DNA of 64,000 bases from Agelas oroides (GCA_949130485.1 OX422200.1:5192274-5256273); one strand, 5' to 3'. Positions 22,940-35,852 are shown, numbered from the stretch's first letter. Notes: a model not told the origin generated them from the sequence alone. Program-made: numbers and translations.

Positions 22940-25330
22940 CGACTACTCCAATAGGATGCTTCCGTGGTCACACAAATGTCTTTCATGAACTTTCAGGATA
23001 GTCTGAAATGAAATCAGGCCTCACAACTACTCCAACAGAATGCTTCCTGTTACATCTTTGGGAGTTAGTGGCACATAGAGAAGTGAAGGTCCCATGGGTC
23101 CTAACAATCACTCTTCAGGACCTATGCTGTGTTCAAGCTCAGTGGTCCTACGTAGGGTAGTGTGAAATGAAATCAGGCCTCGAAACTACTCACAACTACT
23201 CCTGGACCAACAGAATGCTTCCTGTTACATATTTGGGAGTTAGATACATTCACTTACAGACAGCCGCGAGAACTAGGGTTATGAATGTGCATGGCAATGT
23301 GTCCAAGGTGAACAGCATCTCAGGTTAATTCCTAGCTTAAAACTTCAGATATCCCCCACACATATTATTGTCCTCTAGTACTGATACTGGATGGCTTTAT
23401 GTACAGTTTCTGGCAGATTCTCTTCAAAGGCCCATCGTATGAACAACACCTACCAATATGCCAGTGTTTCCCTGCTTGTGTTCAAGCTCAGCAGTTCCTA
23501 CGTAGGGTAGTGGGAAATGCAATCAAGCCTCACTCCTGCTCCAATACAATGCTTCCATGGTCACTCAAATGTCTTTCATGGACCTATAACAGTTAGTGGC
23601 ACATACGTAGAGCAATGAAGGGTCCATGGGACCTATCACAGTTGGTCCCATTCTGCATTTATGTTCAAGCTTAGTAGTTTCTAAGTTAGTGTGAAATGAA
23701 GTCAGGCCTCACAACTGTTCCAATTCAATGCTTCCTTGATCACAGAAATATCTTTCATTAAGGCTACGATGAACTATTGCGTGTGCATGTGTACTTATCT
23801 GAATATTTGTAACACAATGCTGTATCATACATAACTGCAATGTGTTAAGCAAGTTTTGTGCAAAATATAAAAAGCCTTCAACAATTTTACTATTAATGTT
23901 TGCAACATTTACTAAACTGTCTATAGGACTTCACAACTGCTCAAAAGAATTGATTAGGGGCTCTGAAACGATCTTGCATTACCTTACAAGTGTTTTGACT
24001 TATACTGAATTGGAGACTCCAATGGTCCTAACAGTATTGTACAACCATTCCATGCATGCCCGATATTGTCTAGTGACCAAAGAAGAGGAGTAGGGATTAG
24101 GCATCACAACTACTGAAATAGGATGTTTAGGGATGGAAAAAGGTCTTGCATGGGCTACAACTATTTGTGGCACACACATAGAGAAGTAGACTGTCCTAGT
24201 TTAGGAGCTATGTCTTAGCTATACACTATAGGGTGAGTACTATGGCCCTACTCTTATGTGCTGGGGGAGGGGAGCATGCTGAGGGGTACATACATTAAAT
24301 TACAGACAGCCGTGAGTGCTAGGGTGATGAAATGTGGCAATGTGTTCAACCTAAACATGCAGCTTCTCACCTCAATACTTCAGATATCCCGATACATATT
24401 ATTATCCTCTAATACTGATACAGGATGGCTCCAAGTACAGTTTCTGGCAGGTTCTCTTCAAAGGCCCAGCAGTTTCTAGTGTAGTGAGAAATGAAAACGC
24501 TACCACTCTACAATATGCCAGTGTTTCCCTGCTCATGATCAGGCCTCATGACTGCTCCAATAGCCATGGTCATACAAATGTCTTTCATGCACTTACAAGA
24601 GTTGATGGCAGTGAATAGTCCATAGCAATTACCCTTCTTGACCCTTGCTGTGTTCAACACAATGTTTCCATGGTCACACAAATGTCTTTCATGAACTACA
24701 AGTGTTGATTGCAGTGAAGGGTCATGGGATGTAACAGTTTTTCTTCAGGTTCCATTCATTGTTCAAGCTCAGCAGTTTCCATGTTGATGTGAAATGAAAT
24801 CCGGCCACACAACTGTTCCAATAGAATGCTTCCATGGTCACACAAATGTCTCATGTCCTTACAAGGGTCACTGGCACATAAGCATGCAGTGAAGTGTCTA
24901 CTATTACTCCTTGCTGTGTTCAGGCTACACAGCTCTAGGGTAGTGGGAATTGAAGTGAGGAATCATAACTGCTCCTATAGAATGAAATCAGGCCTCACAA
25001 CTGCTCAAATAGAATGTTTCCATAGTCTTTCATGAACTTACAAGAGTTGGTGAAAGACTTGGTGGCAGTGAAGGGTTCATGGGTCCTACCAGATACTTTT
25101 CAGCACCCATGCTGTGTTCAGTTCCTCGAGTGGTGGGAAATGAAATCAGACCTCACAACTGCTCCACTGAATTCTTTCATGGTCACACAAATTTATTTCA
25201 TGAGCTTTCAAGAGTTGGTGGTACATAGATTAGTGAAGGTTCCATGGGACCTAACAATTATACAAATGCTTTTTACCATTATGGACTATGTCTTTGCTCC
25301 AGTAATAACTGCTGACTACCCGGTATGTTG
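22940..25330 (+). repeat. Degenerate satellite, about 2.4 kb
   Basis: The phrases tgaaatgaaatcaggcctca, ctccaatagaatgcttccat, cacaaatgtctttcatgaac and gtgttcaagctcagcagttc recur in the same order at least eight times, with units of very roughly 150-300 bp and heavy divergence. Interspersed blocks with tactgatactggatggct and cagtttctggcag occur at 23370 and 24415 and again inverted at about 32640-32710 inside the gene at 29.8-33.4 kb, so part of the unit is dispersed. No coding is supported. Confidence 0.8.
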
Positions 25331-25470
25331 AAATATTAGTGGAAGACCTCTATCCCAAGAGATGCCTCATTCTTCAACTGCAATATCTGTTTCATTTACC
25401 TATAAATATGTGTTGTTGACACTGAATAACATGTTCATCATCTGCTGTATGAAATGTATGTATATATAAC

Positions 25471-26163
25471 GGGTGTCTCTAATCGCTGGAATGGAACGGT
25501 GAATGTACAAAGCTACAGCTAACTCGTGTAGCTGGCGCTGTTCTTCAAGGTTGAGCTAGCTACTATGTGTCTAGGGCTCTTATCTCACCGCAGAGGCTGT
25601 ATGAGCAAAGTCCAGTGCATGTTAGCAGCATTCTTCCTTGTCTGGTATCACGGTCAGAACTCGGAGTCCCCGGAGACCAGCTACAGTGCCATACATAGGA
25701 GTCACGCTTAATACTGTAAAGGAAGGCTGCTACTAAGGTTGTGTGGGATTGATCATGAGGTGCACAGACAAGACTGAAGCGAAGAAACTGAGGATCGAGT
25801 ACTAATTTCTGCCATCAAGCACATTTAAGTTTGTCTACGAAGACTATAACTATGGTCTTGCGAAGCCAGACCCTTGTCTTTCGTTCGAGAGTCAGGCTTG
25901 CAAGACTAGAATAACAAAGTATCTGATGATGAGCCAGCAACTGTACCATGCTAGGATAATGAAGCATGACGGTGGGCAATGCTGTACTTGTTCATAAAGC
26001 TTCTGCAGTGAGATAACAGCCCTGGAGATACACTAGGTAGTTCAACCTAGACTGAGCAGCGTCAGTTACACGAGTTAGCTGTAACTATGTACTTTCACTG
26101 TTCCATTCCATTTTCCATTCCATCGTTCCGTTCCATATTCCAGTCCAGCGATTAGAGACACCC
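25471..26163. mobile_element. MULE-like MITE with 9 bp target duplication
   Basis: The ends gggtgtctctaatcgctgga and its inverted copy (tccagcgattagagacaccc) bound a 693 bp element. Further arm similarity runs through gaacggtgaatgtacaa and agctaactcgtgtagctg. Both sides carry atatataac (25462-25470 and 26164-26172). A perfect 9 bp duplication with long inverted ends is typical of Mutator-like elements. No transposase is present. Confidence 0.9.
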
Positions 26164-26384
26164 ATATATAACTTGTACTTCTCTTGTTTTGTAGGTGCGG
26201 CCCTCTTAATTGAATGTGGTACATGGGCTATGAAGCCAAGCACAGCTACTTTAAGCACCTGGCACACAATTATGCTGAGGAACATTACCAAAACCCTTGC
26301 GGGATGTCATCAGCAATACATGACTGTGCTGATGTCCGAATTACTTGAAAACCAAGCCTGAATACACACAAGGTAATTGTGTTA

Positions 26385-26500
26385 AACCCTAAGTCTGGCC
26401 CTAGCCCTAACCCTGGTTTGCCTTAACCCTAAAATCCCTAACCCTAATCTCATTAACCCTAATCTCATTAACCCTAATCTCCCTAACCCTAATTGAGCCT
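26385..26500 (+). repeat. Interstitial telomere-like tract
   Basis: Repeated ccctaa units (ccctaaccct, ccctaatctcattaaccctaa) match the metazoan telomere sequence in degenerate form. Shorter tracts occur at 10975, 27160 and 29025. Confidence 0.8.
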
Positions 26501-26530
26501 ATGAATCTAATTAAAGCCCAACCAAGGTCT

Positions 26531-27050
26531 AAAATCTGGAGTGTTTCTGTCCACTCATGAATATTAATGAGTTTGCTTTAACTAGACCTCAGCATTACCC
26601 ATGAACAACCCTGGGTTCAGTCAGCTGTCCAATGGGAGGGTTAGAGTATGTTGACTCTCATGAACCTCATTATTGACCTTCTGTTGAAGCATTGGCAGCT
26701 TGGCTTGGGGTTGAGTAAATGATGTTGAATATTTATGAGTATGCCCTAAGCCTTTCATGGAGTCAAACCCGAACAGAACGGGGCTATGAATCTCATTATC
26801 CCTCCTTGGATACTCGTGAATGTTGTTAATGTCCGGATTGAGATCAATGAATCTCATTAAAGGCATGTAATTCCGGCTGGAATTCAGGCAATCTCTCCCC
26901 TCATGCATATTAATAGGTTGAATTTAGCTAGCTCTGTGTGGCACCCCTAGGCAACATTCTGTTCATTGGTCCTCAAGAATATGATTAGTGGTGTCATGTT
27001 TGTTCTGTGGTAGCACTGGATTGGGTTGACTTGACAAATGTAACATGATA
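26531..27050 (-). repeat. Dispersed repeat, copy 1 (with 95-codon open frame)
   Basis: This segment is the reverse complement of 63466-64000. Both copies keep an open frame of 95-98 codons, here on the minus strand at 26908-26621. It contains MRFIDLNPDINNIHEY and IHSPVLFGFDSMKGLGHTH. Frames differ by few substitutions and one 3-residue insertion. Short ttaatattcatgag motifs lie at the ends. The family is not recognised. Confidence 0.75.
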
Positions 27051-27074
27051 GTTCAGTTATGTGCAGCATCTTAA

Positions 27075-28097
27075 GGTGGCACGGTCGTCACTCGGCGGAG
27101 GTTAACGAAAACATAAACCTGGGTTACAGTCAGGACCAGGGTTACTCCTAGTTCCAGGATTAGGGTTTGCTTTAGGGCAATCTTGCTTTGCCTAATTTTA
27201 AAAAGGGTTTTAGTAGCTCATTAATATATTCATGACCCCAAATTGCCACTCGATGGACGCATCTACACGCTCACTGTAGGTAGCGTCCCAACCACCAATG
27301 TATCTCAAAACAATCTATGCCAGCTTTTGTTCAAAGCTACTCTCAAAGTCAGGCTAGACTCATGTTTGTCACTACTCTTGGAATGGACAACTTTGACTGC
27401 ACCAAAATGAATGCACATTTTAAAAAATTCACAGCTTGTCTACAGGAGGGGCTCATTCACGAGTGGAAGCAAGCATTACTAGCCCCACCTCTCTCCCTTA
27501 TGTCGCTAAACAACTCACGGCTCTGTTCCACACACAGCCACCGTTCAGCTCCCTTGGCTGTCAGACTGTAGCACCAACGATAAAATTGCGTATTCTAGTT
27601 AAAGCCCATCCCAGCACTTGAAGCACCTGGCCACGGTCACCAACTAGGCTAGGCATACGGCCGCGAGACCTGGGCCTACTCAACAAACACAGTCTTGGCC
27701 ACTGTGGCCTTTCTGCTTCTTCTAGACGCAAGCTTGCTTTCACAAGCAGACATTACGCACTACTCACAGCTACTGACACTACAGCACTCTACTAAACTCC
27801 TTCTTTTTTTTTTTTATTATTTTTTTTTTTTTATTTTAAAGTCGATCTAAGCTTATTTTCAAAGTTCCGACCACCACATGAAGGGTGCCGCCAGGCCACA
27901 TCTTAACTAACTTAATTATAAACTGATTATTGGATGGCAATGCCGACAGGAAACGGGGAAAATCCCCAATTTTACGGACCGTGAACGGTTTGAGACTCTC
28001 AAAACGGACTGTGCGCTAAAATTTTAACAAGACAAAGAAGTCTATCAGCTTGGATTCCAGGTTTGTTGACCTTAAAAATCCAGGGTACTGTGCCACC
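27075..28097 (+). mobile_element. TTAA-flanked element, left copy of a head-on pair
   Basis: The ends are ggtggcacgg and tgtgccacc, with TTAA on both sides (27071-27074, 28098-28101). Internal sequence matches the reverse complement of 28102-29118 almost throughout. TTAA targets are used by piggyBac and Kolobok transposons, and ends of the form GGTGGC are non-diagnostic. An open frame of 84 codons (27317-27571) is shared by both copies but has no recognised domain. Confidence 0.85.
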
Positions 28098-28101
28098 TTA
28101 A

Positions 28102-29118
28102 GGTGGCAGGGAACCCTGTGTTTTCAAGGTCAACAAACCTGGAATCCAAGCTGATAAAATTCTTTGTCTTTGTAAACTTTTAGCGCACAGTCAGTTTTGG
28201 GAGTCTTCATCTGTTCACGGTCCGTAAAATTGGGGATTTTCCCCATTTCCTGCCGGCATTGCCATCCAATAATCAGTTTATAATTAAGTTAGTTAAGATG
28301 TGGCCTGGCGGAACCCCTCATGTGGTGGTCGGAACTTTGAAGATAAGCTTAGATCGACTTAAAAAAAATAAATAAAAAAGGGGGGAAAAAAAGAGTTTAG
28401 TAGAGTGCTGTAGTGTCAGTAGCTGTGAGTAGTGTAAAGTGCCTGCTTGTGAACAGCAAGCTTGTGTCTAGAAGCAGCAGAAAGGCCACAGTGGCCAAGA
28501 CTGTACTCATTGGGCAGGCCCAGGTCTTGCGATCGCATGCCAAGCCTAGTAGGTGATCGTGGCCCGGTGCTTCGAGTGCTAGGCTGGGCTTTAACTAGAA
28601 TGCGCAATATATCGTTGGTACTACGTTGCCATTGACAGGAAAGCTGAACGGTGTTTGTGTGTGGAACAGAGCCGTGAGTTGTTTAGCGACATAAGGGGGA
28701 GAGGTGGGGCTAGTAATGCTTGCTTGCACTCGTGAATGAGCCCCTCCCGTAGACAAGCTGTGAATTTTTTGAAATGTGCATTCATTTTGGTGCAGTCAAA
28801 GTTGTCCATTCCAGGAGTAGTGACAAACATGAGTCTAGCCTGACTTTGAGAGTTGCTCTGAACAAAAGCTGGCATAGATTGATTTGAGATACATTGGTGG
28901 TTAGGACGCTACCTACAGTGAGCATGTAGATGCATCCATTGAGTGGCAATTTTGACTCATGAATATATTAATAAGCTACTAAAACCCATTTTTAAAATTA
29001 GGCAACGCAAGATTGCCCTAAACCAAACCCTAACCCTGAAACTAGGAGCAACACTGGTCCTGACTGTAACCCAGGTTTATGTTTTCGTAACCTCCTCCGA
29101 GTGACTTCCCCCGCCACG
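28102..29118 (-). mobile_element. TTAA-flanked element, right copy of a head-on pair
   Basis: Second copy, opposite orientation, sharing the central TTAA (28098-28101) with the left copy and ending before TTAA at 29119. Its outer end has mutated (ccgccacg instead of gtgccacc). A poly-A/poly-T tract (28360-28395 here, 27800-27838 in the partner) lies at the corresponding place. Confidence 0.85.
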
Positions 29119-29122
29119 TTAA

Positions 29123-29832
29123 TGCTGTCATGATCTGTAGGTGCCAATAAGTTTGCGTAACCCTGTGAATACAACAATTCTTACTTTGGCAATGATGCAT
29201 GAGTAATAGTCTTCATATTGATTACATTACATGATTAGACACATACACATAGTCATACATATCTCATTCCAACTTTTCTCCATATCACAGGTGCGACATT
29301 GTGTATTGCTACTCGGACTGCTTTCTTGACTACTTACTTTAGCATCAATATAGACAAGAAAGCTTCAACAAAACAAGATTTGATGAAGCTGTGTTCATCT
29401 GACCTCAAGAAATGTCACTGAAAACCAAGCTAGGTAGTACTTCACCCCATAAGAGGTACATACCACTTCACTCAGGCCACTGTATCAACTGCTTATTTTG
29501 AGTGTTGGCCATGAATGTAGAGGTGGAAAGGTTTAAGAAAAGCAAGATTTGAACTTGTTTCATGCAAGTGATTTCATCTCAGCGTAGGAAACAGGATCGA
29601 AAAACCAAGCTAGGTATACTCACCCCATATCAGAGGTACATACCACTTCACCACCCAGGCCACTGTACAGAGGGGTGTTAACCATGAATTTAGAGGTGGA
29701 ACAGGTCAACACAATGAAGTTGTTTCAGTGGATCAAATTTAAGAGCACATTGGATGACAACAAGAGAACTCACTATGACAAACACCATGCATGAATAATG
29801 TGGAAGGAAACACAAAAACCACAAGAGCTCAG
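29123..29832. other. Spacer downstream of the SET-containing gene
   Basis: Contains two diverged tandem copies (about 29410-29500 and 29575-29680) sharing aaaaccaagctaggta and gaggtacataccacttcac. No coding or structured RNA was seen. Confidence 0.4.
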
Positions 29833-32800
29833 CTAGTTAAGAAGCCATGGATGAGATTCAATGGAATCTTTGCTTCGATCTCCACAGTCATAGAGTAGTT
29901 CTTCTTTTGCCATAATGTCTTTTGCTGCTGTTAGAATTAAGTGTGGATTATCATCCACTTCTACTATTGTAGTTTTAACATTGGGGAACCGGCTGCTGTG
30001 ATTGACCAGTCTATACCCAGCCTACCATCGTCACATGTTGCATCCACACTGGTCCCTGGAAAGAAAAAGGAAGTACCTAAACAAATTGCTCGCATGCAGG
30101 TGGTACATTGCTGAAATCCCTACCATAGCCTCTTCATCTTGAACATGAAGTAATACATGAAACATCCAGCAGAGGGATTTGCAGAGTACAGCTCCTCTCT
30201 TCTTTGAGCTTCCTGAAGGAGACAGATGAGATCACCTTTCTTGAAAGGTTTGGTGGAGAACACCCCATGACCTTTCCCTTCCACTTGTTTCACCTACAAT
30301 AATTGTTATGAGATGTTCTAAAACTGTAGACTGCTTTCATTCATGAAAAATATACAGATATTACCTGAAGTCCATCCTCCCAACACACATGCACATGTAC
30401 ATCAAGTGATCAAAGTTTAACTCACTGTAGACAAAATCTCCATACTCACCGTGGTGAGGAGTCCATATTGTGTAAAACATGGATGCCACAATCCACACCT
30501 CCCTTCTGATTGGTAACCTGATAATTATAGAAGTTGACTAGTCCCAATCATGATAGTGAGCGAAGAAATGTACCTTAAGCTGGATTGGGTTCAGCTGGAT
30601 CTCACATCCAAGAGCACATTGCAGGTACTCTTGAAGTGTGGTGACTACTCCCTCATATCTCCCAACATTCATGGAGTCAAGCACAAATGCCCTGGAAAGA
30701 ACATGAATACAGAATCATCCATGCACTGCGCAGGACATGTTTCCAGCCAATACCAGACCTCATCAGCATGGCAGGGTTTAGGGTATACTGTAAGGGCTGC
30801 ATTAACTAGGTCCAGGCTACTTTGGTGCTGACCTATATTGTAATGTATATATATTGTGTGCATGCACATATTTATGGCAGGTAGCACCTAACTATGAAAG
30901 CAAGCTAAGCTGACCTTGACTCACTAGTGCTAGTGCTAAATTACCTCTTAATCTTACATGCACCAGTTGTATGTAATAGGGAAGAACATCCCCACTTGGC
31001 CTTCCTTAAATTTGCTTACTTTCCACTTGGAAGGTGTACAGCAACCAAGATCCAATGCCAGGCACCTCTGTATCAGAAAGTTACACATTCAGTATACGAG
31101 CTGAGAATGAGATTATGTTAACACTTCAAGACTTTACATCCCTATATGTCTGCATGAGTATATCATAGATGCAGCCACCATTTATAACTGGCAAAGTGTT
31201 ATGGTATGGCACTGCTAAGTGCGCACAAAATCTGGTAGAAGTGACATAAGTGGTATGAGAACTGAATGGTCAGTCTAGGACTGAATGGTCAGCCCGACCA
31301 AACAGTCACACCACCCAGACTGTTGATGGGGCATCATGGCAAATATAGAGGTAGAAATAAAACTAGCACCTTGTGCTTTAACGCCCCTTGAACAGAAAGA
31401 ACAGCCAAAGGGCTCGTATTTGTAACATACAGTGTATCAGTGCCAGAACACTGCAGTTTGATTCACTTGTCCCACAGTGCTGTGCCGCATTCATCTAGTA
31501 TTATCCAAGACCCAAGAGATTATGTTGTACTCATCTCTTGCATGTTAATAAATTGTCACTCAATTTTTTTGTTGTACGTGATAACCTTACCTTATTCTGC
31601 ATGGGAAGACCACTGTTTTCCCTTTCTCCAACTTGGTTTGCCCATTCAGGGATTTGTGCAATTGTACAAGCCTCTTCCTACGCTTCTCTGGATTTCTGTC
31701 ATCCCTTGCACTTCCATATGTCAAGCTTGACATATACAGCACATTAGGTGAAGGTGGCAGCATGGCACTAAAATGAGAAAAAACATTCTATGAGTGCTTA
31801 TCCTTGTACACAAAGTGCAATAACTAACCGACTGAAGAAGTCAATGATGGCATCACTGACTCCATTTCCAGGATACAAGGAATGGACATCAGAGAAGGTC
31901 AGTATGATCTGGGGTTTCACTGATCCAGTTGGGAACTTGAGGATGCTACATAAGACATGCAGCACCGAAGAGCTATAGTCATCGTCATGCAAAATAGAAC
32001 ATTCCTCTTCTCCCTATGTAATTTCCACTACACGCAAATCACACATAGCTCAAAAGTATTCCGAAAAAGCACTTAGTGATGCTTGTCCATGCAATTCTTA
32101 CCAAACTACTAACATCTTGTAGATGCAACTTTCAGTAATTTACCTTTCATGGATCCATAAGCTACATACACTTACATGGATGCTTGCAGTTTCTGTTGCT
32201 CCTCCTGATCCCGACAGCATACAAACTCTTCTGCTTCAAAGTATAGTGGTGACACACCAACACAAACATAATGGTACCATACTTGGCACACATCACACTG
32301 GACCCACTCTTCACAATCTTCTGTCTCACAGTTCACACACTTTGCACATCTGGTGACTGCCTCACCCAGGTAAGATCTCTTTATGGTTTGCATTTCAGTT
32401 GTGACACGAACTGGATGGAACTAAGAATATGTTAGGCTTGAAATTGCTATAATCAGGCAGGCACTGTGCTGAGTACCTGACAATGGAATCAGGGGTTCAA
32501 TGTGGTTTATGGCAGGCATGGGGTGTCAGTATCAGGATCTGTCATTCAAAGCCACATAATTGATATGGGATCTCTTGTGAGATCTGCATAGCATGAGCAT
32601 GGAAAGACTGGCATATAGGTGTTGTTCCTCTGAAAGCTGGTAGATGGGCCTTTGAAGTGAACCTGCCAGAAACTGTACTTGGAGCCATCCTGTGTCAGTA
32701 TTACAGGACAATAACATGTATGGGGATATCTGAGGTATTGATCTAGGAATTAACCTGAGAAGCTGTTCAGCTTGGATGTTTGCATGGTTTCTTGCTGTAG

Positions 32801-33415
32801 AGTGTAGCAAACCAACTCTTCTTTGGTGGGGAACATTTTAGGCCTGTTCTGAAAGGCCTCATCAGTGCTTATACAGATGCAAGAAATTGGATAGCCATCC
32901 CATTATCTTCTAGTTGTAGGCAAATCTGAGATTGTGTTAAAGGGTATAATTGCAGTGAATCAGATGTCATGATGGCAATATGCATGCAAAACTCACTGCT
33001 TCCATGTAATGATCAAAGTGCTGTACAGCATGCAGCACAGCCATAAGGCGAAGGGAAGTACCAAGCGATTCATCTCCAATGAGTCCTATGCTAACACTAT
33101 TGAACAGGCAGTTCCCATCTCCAGTTGACTGAACAAGAGCATATCCACGGGGTATACACTCTCTTAGCCTCTTTTGCCTCCTGTGCAGGGTGATATATGC
33201 ATACATGGTTAAGTAAACATTGACATGTGAGCTTGAATAGCAGTATATTACCTGATGTCCTGTTTACTAGAGATTTGTCTGACTGACAGTGGAGAAAGGC
33301 CTTCCAGAGCACTCACGTTCATCGTAGATGAGAACTTTGCTATCAAAGTGCAAAAGTCATCCCACGATCCACATCTTCCTTTCAAAGCACTTAAAGCTTG
33401 CTCAGCACTCATGCC
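29833..33415 (-). CDS. OTU-PHD-Ulp1-SET multidomain gene (probably degenerate)
   Basis: Minus-strand exons with GT/AG borders: 33415-33252; 33180-32997 (OTU: STGDGNCLFNSVSIGL, catalytic Cys); 32420-32176 (PHD finger: CAKCVNCETEDC, EEWVQCDVCQVWYHYVC); 32013-31829 and 31767-31591 (start of a C48/Ulp1-like domain: LTFSDVHSLYPGNGVSDAI; next exon TVVFPCRI); 30691-30574; 30517-30450 (NQKGGVDCGIHVLHNM, protease Cys); 30293-30124 and 30048-29833 (SET domain close to KMT5A: GKGHGVFSTKPFKKGDLI, CVDATCDDGRLG, NHSSRFPNVKTT, EELLYDCGDRSKDS, stop). Phases agree for most joins. An exon expected around 31540-31500 (YNIISWVLDNTR) runs into TGA, the 30450/30293 join is out of phase, and two extra bases (ggtatagac) break the SET frame after GRLG. 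The remaining OTU part was not found, so I infer a mutated transposon-derived gene. The first exon may lie upstream of 33415. Confidence 0.7.
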
Positions 33416-33419
33416 CTAG

Positions 33420-35650
33420 GTGCATGCACATAAAATTGTGATAGATAGCTATAATTTTAAAAGGAATTGTAAAATCATCCACAGTTCATATCATGGTTAC
33501 AGGCTCATTAAATCTTTGCATTAGTACTAGTGCAAGGATATGAATTGGTGTACTGTCAAGCCTGATCAACCTATGCCTCACTGCACATGCAGTTTCCATT
33601 GTAGTATTGCATACCAAGAATTAGCATATTGCATGGTGGTTGCTGCCAATAGGAACAAAATAGTAACAGACAAAAGCATGTTACAATATGCAGCATAAAA
33701 GTTACCTACTTCCTTCCTATAAATCAGTATTAGAGTCGGGAGTTCAAAGGGACCGAAACCCGTGGTCATGTGAGGACCGGAAAGGGTACTCCCCTGAAGA
33801 CCAGTATTTTTTGAGCATATCTCCCAAAAAACAGTAACTATTAAACCACCCCATCCATTTGAGCCATAAATGCCCCACCAATAATTGTCATAAATGCCCC
33901 ACCCATTTAAGCCCTAAATGCCCCACCCATTTAAGCCATAAAATGCCCCATCCATTTAAGCCATAAATGCCCCATCCCCATCTCCCTTTATGCTTTAACT
34001 TCACACTTTATGTATGTGTAAAATTTTGAACATCGATGTGCCAGCGGTGTTGGTGCTCCCCCACTCGACACACAACTCACATCACTTGTTTATGAGTCTT
34101 CTCTTAGCCATCACTCCCGAGTCCATAGCTAACACTTCATTCCAGAGGGAAGGTAGGTGAGTCTTACAGCTATGAAAGGAGAAGATACCACCACCTTGTG
34201 TGTGCCTTGTCTGCTTCCGAGCTATGGTAAACAAATTACATCATACTATAAACTATGTCTGTGATAAGCAAATTACGTCATACAAAGCTCCACCCAATCT
34301 AGCTGACCACGTGGCGCATGGCATGCTCGCTGCATGTGTCGCGTGTGTCTCACAATTCCCGGCGCGGAGGAAGAGCGCCTGGTACACACTGATGCGCTTC
34401 CGGTTAATTAAAATGGCTTTGCTCACGTTTATGACGTTTACACCGTTTAGGGGCGTGTGCTCTGACAAAATTTAAGTAGTAGACATCCCGACGTGGCCCA
34501 GTTAGCATCAGTGTGCCGCCTTTGCGGATCCTCTGTGGCTTATAGCCACCGTAGAGTAGCGTTGTTTGGTAAAAAAGCTAGCCAGGAAAGACTAGCATCA
34601 AGGATAAGCGCTCTGTTGATATAAACGTTGAACGATGACGACGGCTTACCGAATCTCATCTGTGCGAAGTGCAAGCAGGGAGTTGAAAGTTCAGAAAACC
34701 ATACTTGGGGTCGCAAGTCGCTGAAGGGCTTGAGAAATCGCTTGCTGAAAATCCTAACTTTCATACACGCCATTATATTATCCTGATAAGTTTACTATAT
34801 CGAGTCCGAACTCTGACGTCACATGATACGGAAGAATCCGAAAATAGCCCGGAGTCCCCACATCTTGTGGAGATTAAACGCATGCGCAAACAGTGTGTAC
34901 CAGGCGCTTCTCCGTTTTTCGCGCGCGCCGGGGACGAGGCTAGTGTCGCGTGTGTCTCACAATTTGTCTCACAGACCAAGATCTTCAGACTAGCAGCAGA
35001 CACAACTCACCTGCAGCTTCATGGAATACCTCGCAGGGTTGTTAGAGCGGTAAGGTCAACATGCAGGCTTTCCATAATTTGTGTACGCGAGTGTGTAGTT
35101 TATTATTAAAATACTCTCACGGTATCATTAAGTTTGTTGGGGCTCCACATATCGGAATCATAGATAGTATATTATCTTTATGCACTACTAGCTATCTATG
35201 CAGGGATAAAACTTAACTTAATCTCGCGAACCACACCCTTTCAGAGAGAGGTCCACTGTCTAGTGACACTGCAACCATACAGAATGTGGTTGTGACCAAT
35301 CAGATCCATAGATAATGGCAAAAGTTATCCACTATATTACATGGTAATGGTGGCTTTTTATGTGGGGTGCCTATATTTTGTATGGGTGCTTATAAAACAG
35401 ATGTGGTCGTTATCAAAATAGGTGCCCGTCTTAATTTTGCTTATTTTGTATGGGTACCTATTTCCCAATTTTACAGTAACTGCAGGAGAGACATCTTTGC
35501 AAGTGGCTGTAGTTTGGTTCACCATTTCGTACACTGTACAGATCTGAGCTTTTCCACATCTTTGCCCCCAGTTCAGTACTCCCTCTTTACTGCACTTGGA
35601 GACCATGGGCCCAGCCAGAGGAAGTAGCTGCTTCAAGAACTCTACCATGC
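33420..35650. other. Region without supported genes
   Basis: Contains a minisatellite at 33855-33975 and two inverted fragments near 34320-34400 and 34870-34960 (shared cgcgtgtgtctcacaat and gcgcctggtacacact). No exon could be supported. Confidence 0.4.
33855..33975 (+). repeat. Minisatellite, ccatttaagccataaatgcc units
   Basis: Five units of about 24 bp with consensus ccatttaagccataaatgcc plus ccac. Confidence 0.85.
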
Positions 35651-35664
35651 AGGTTAGTGAAAAC

Positions 35665-35800
35665 TTCTCTTCTTTCTCCTTTCGTCTTTTATCCTCTCCT
35701 TCCTATCCCTTTCCCTTCTTCCTCTTCTCCCTTCTTCCTCCCCTCTCCTTCTCCCTCTTTCTCTCTCCTCCCCCTCCCCTATACCTTCCTCCCTCATTTC
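35665..35800 (+). repeat. Polypyrimidine tract
   Basis: About 135 bases of almost pure C/T (cttctcc, tccctctttctct). Such tracts can adopt triplex structures. The open frame across it is low complexity. Confidence 0.85.
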
Positions 35801-35852
35801 TGTGCACAGTGAATCATTGAGGCAATGTTTGCATGATTTGTGTATATAATTG

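Noticed and set aside
34253..35003. Two minus-strand frames sharing NCETHAT
   Set aside because: The similarity reflects a short duplicated DNA fragment (cgcgtgtgtctcaca), not a conserved protein.
35596..35820. Open frame with SFSFRLLSSPSYPFPF
   Set aside because: Low-complexity translation of a polypyrimidine tract.
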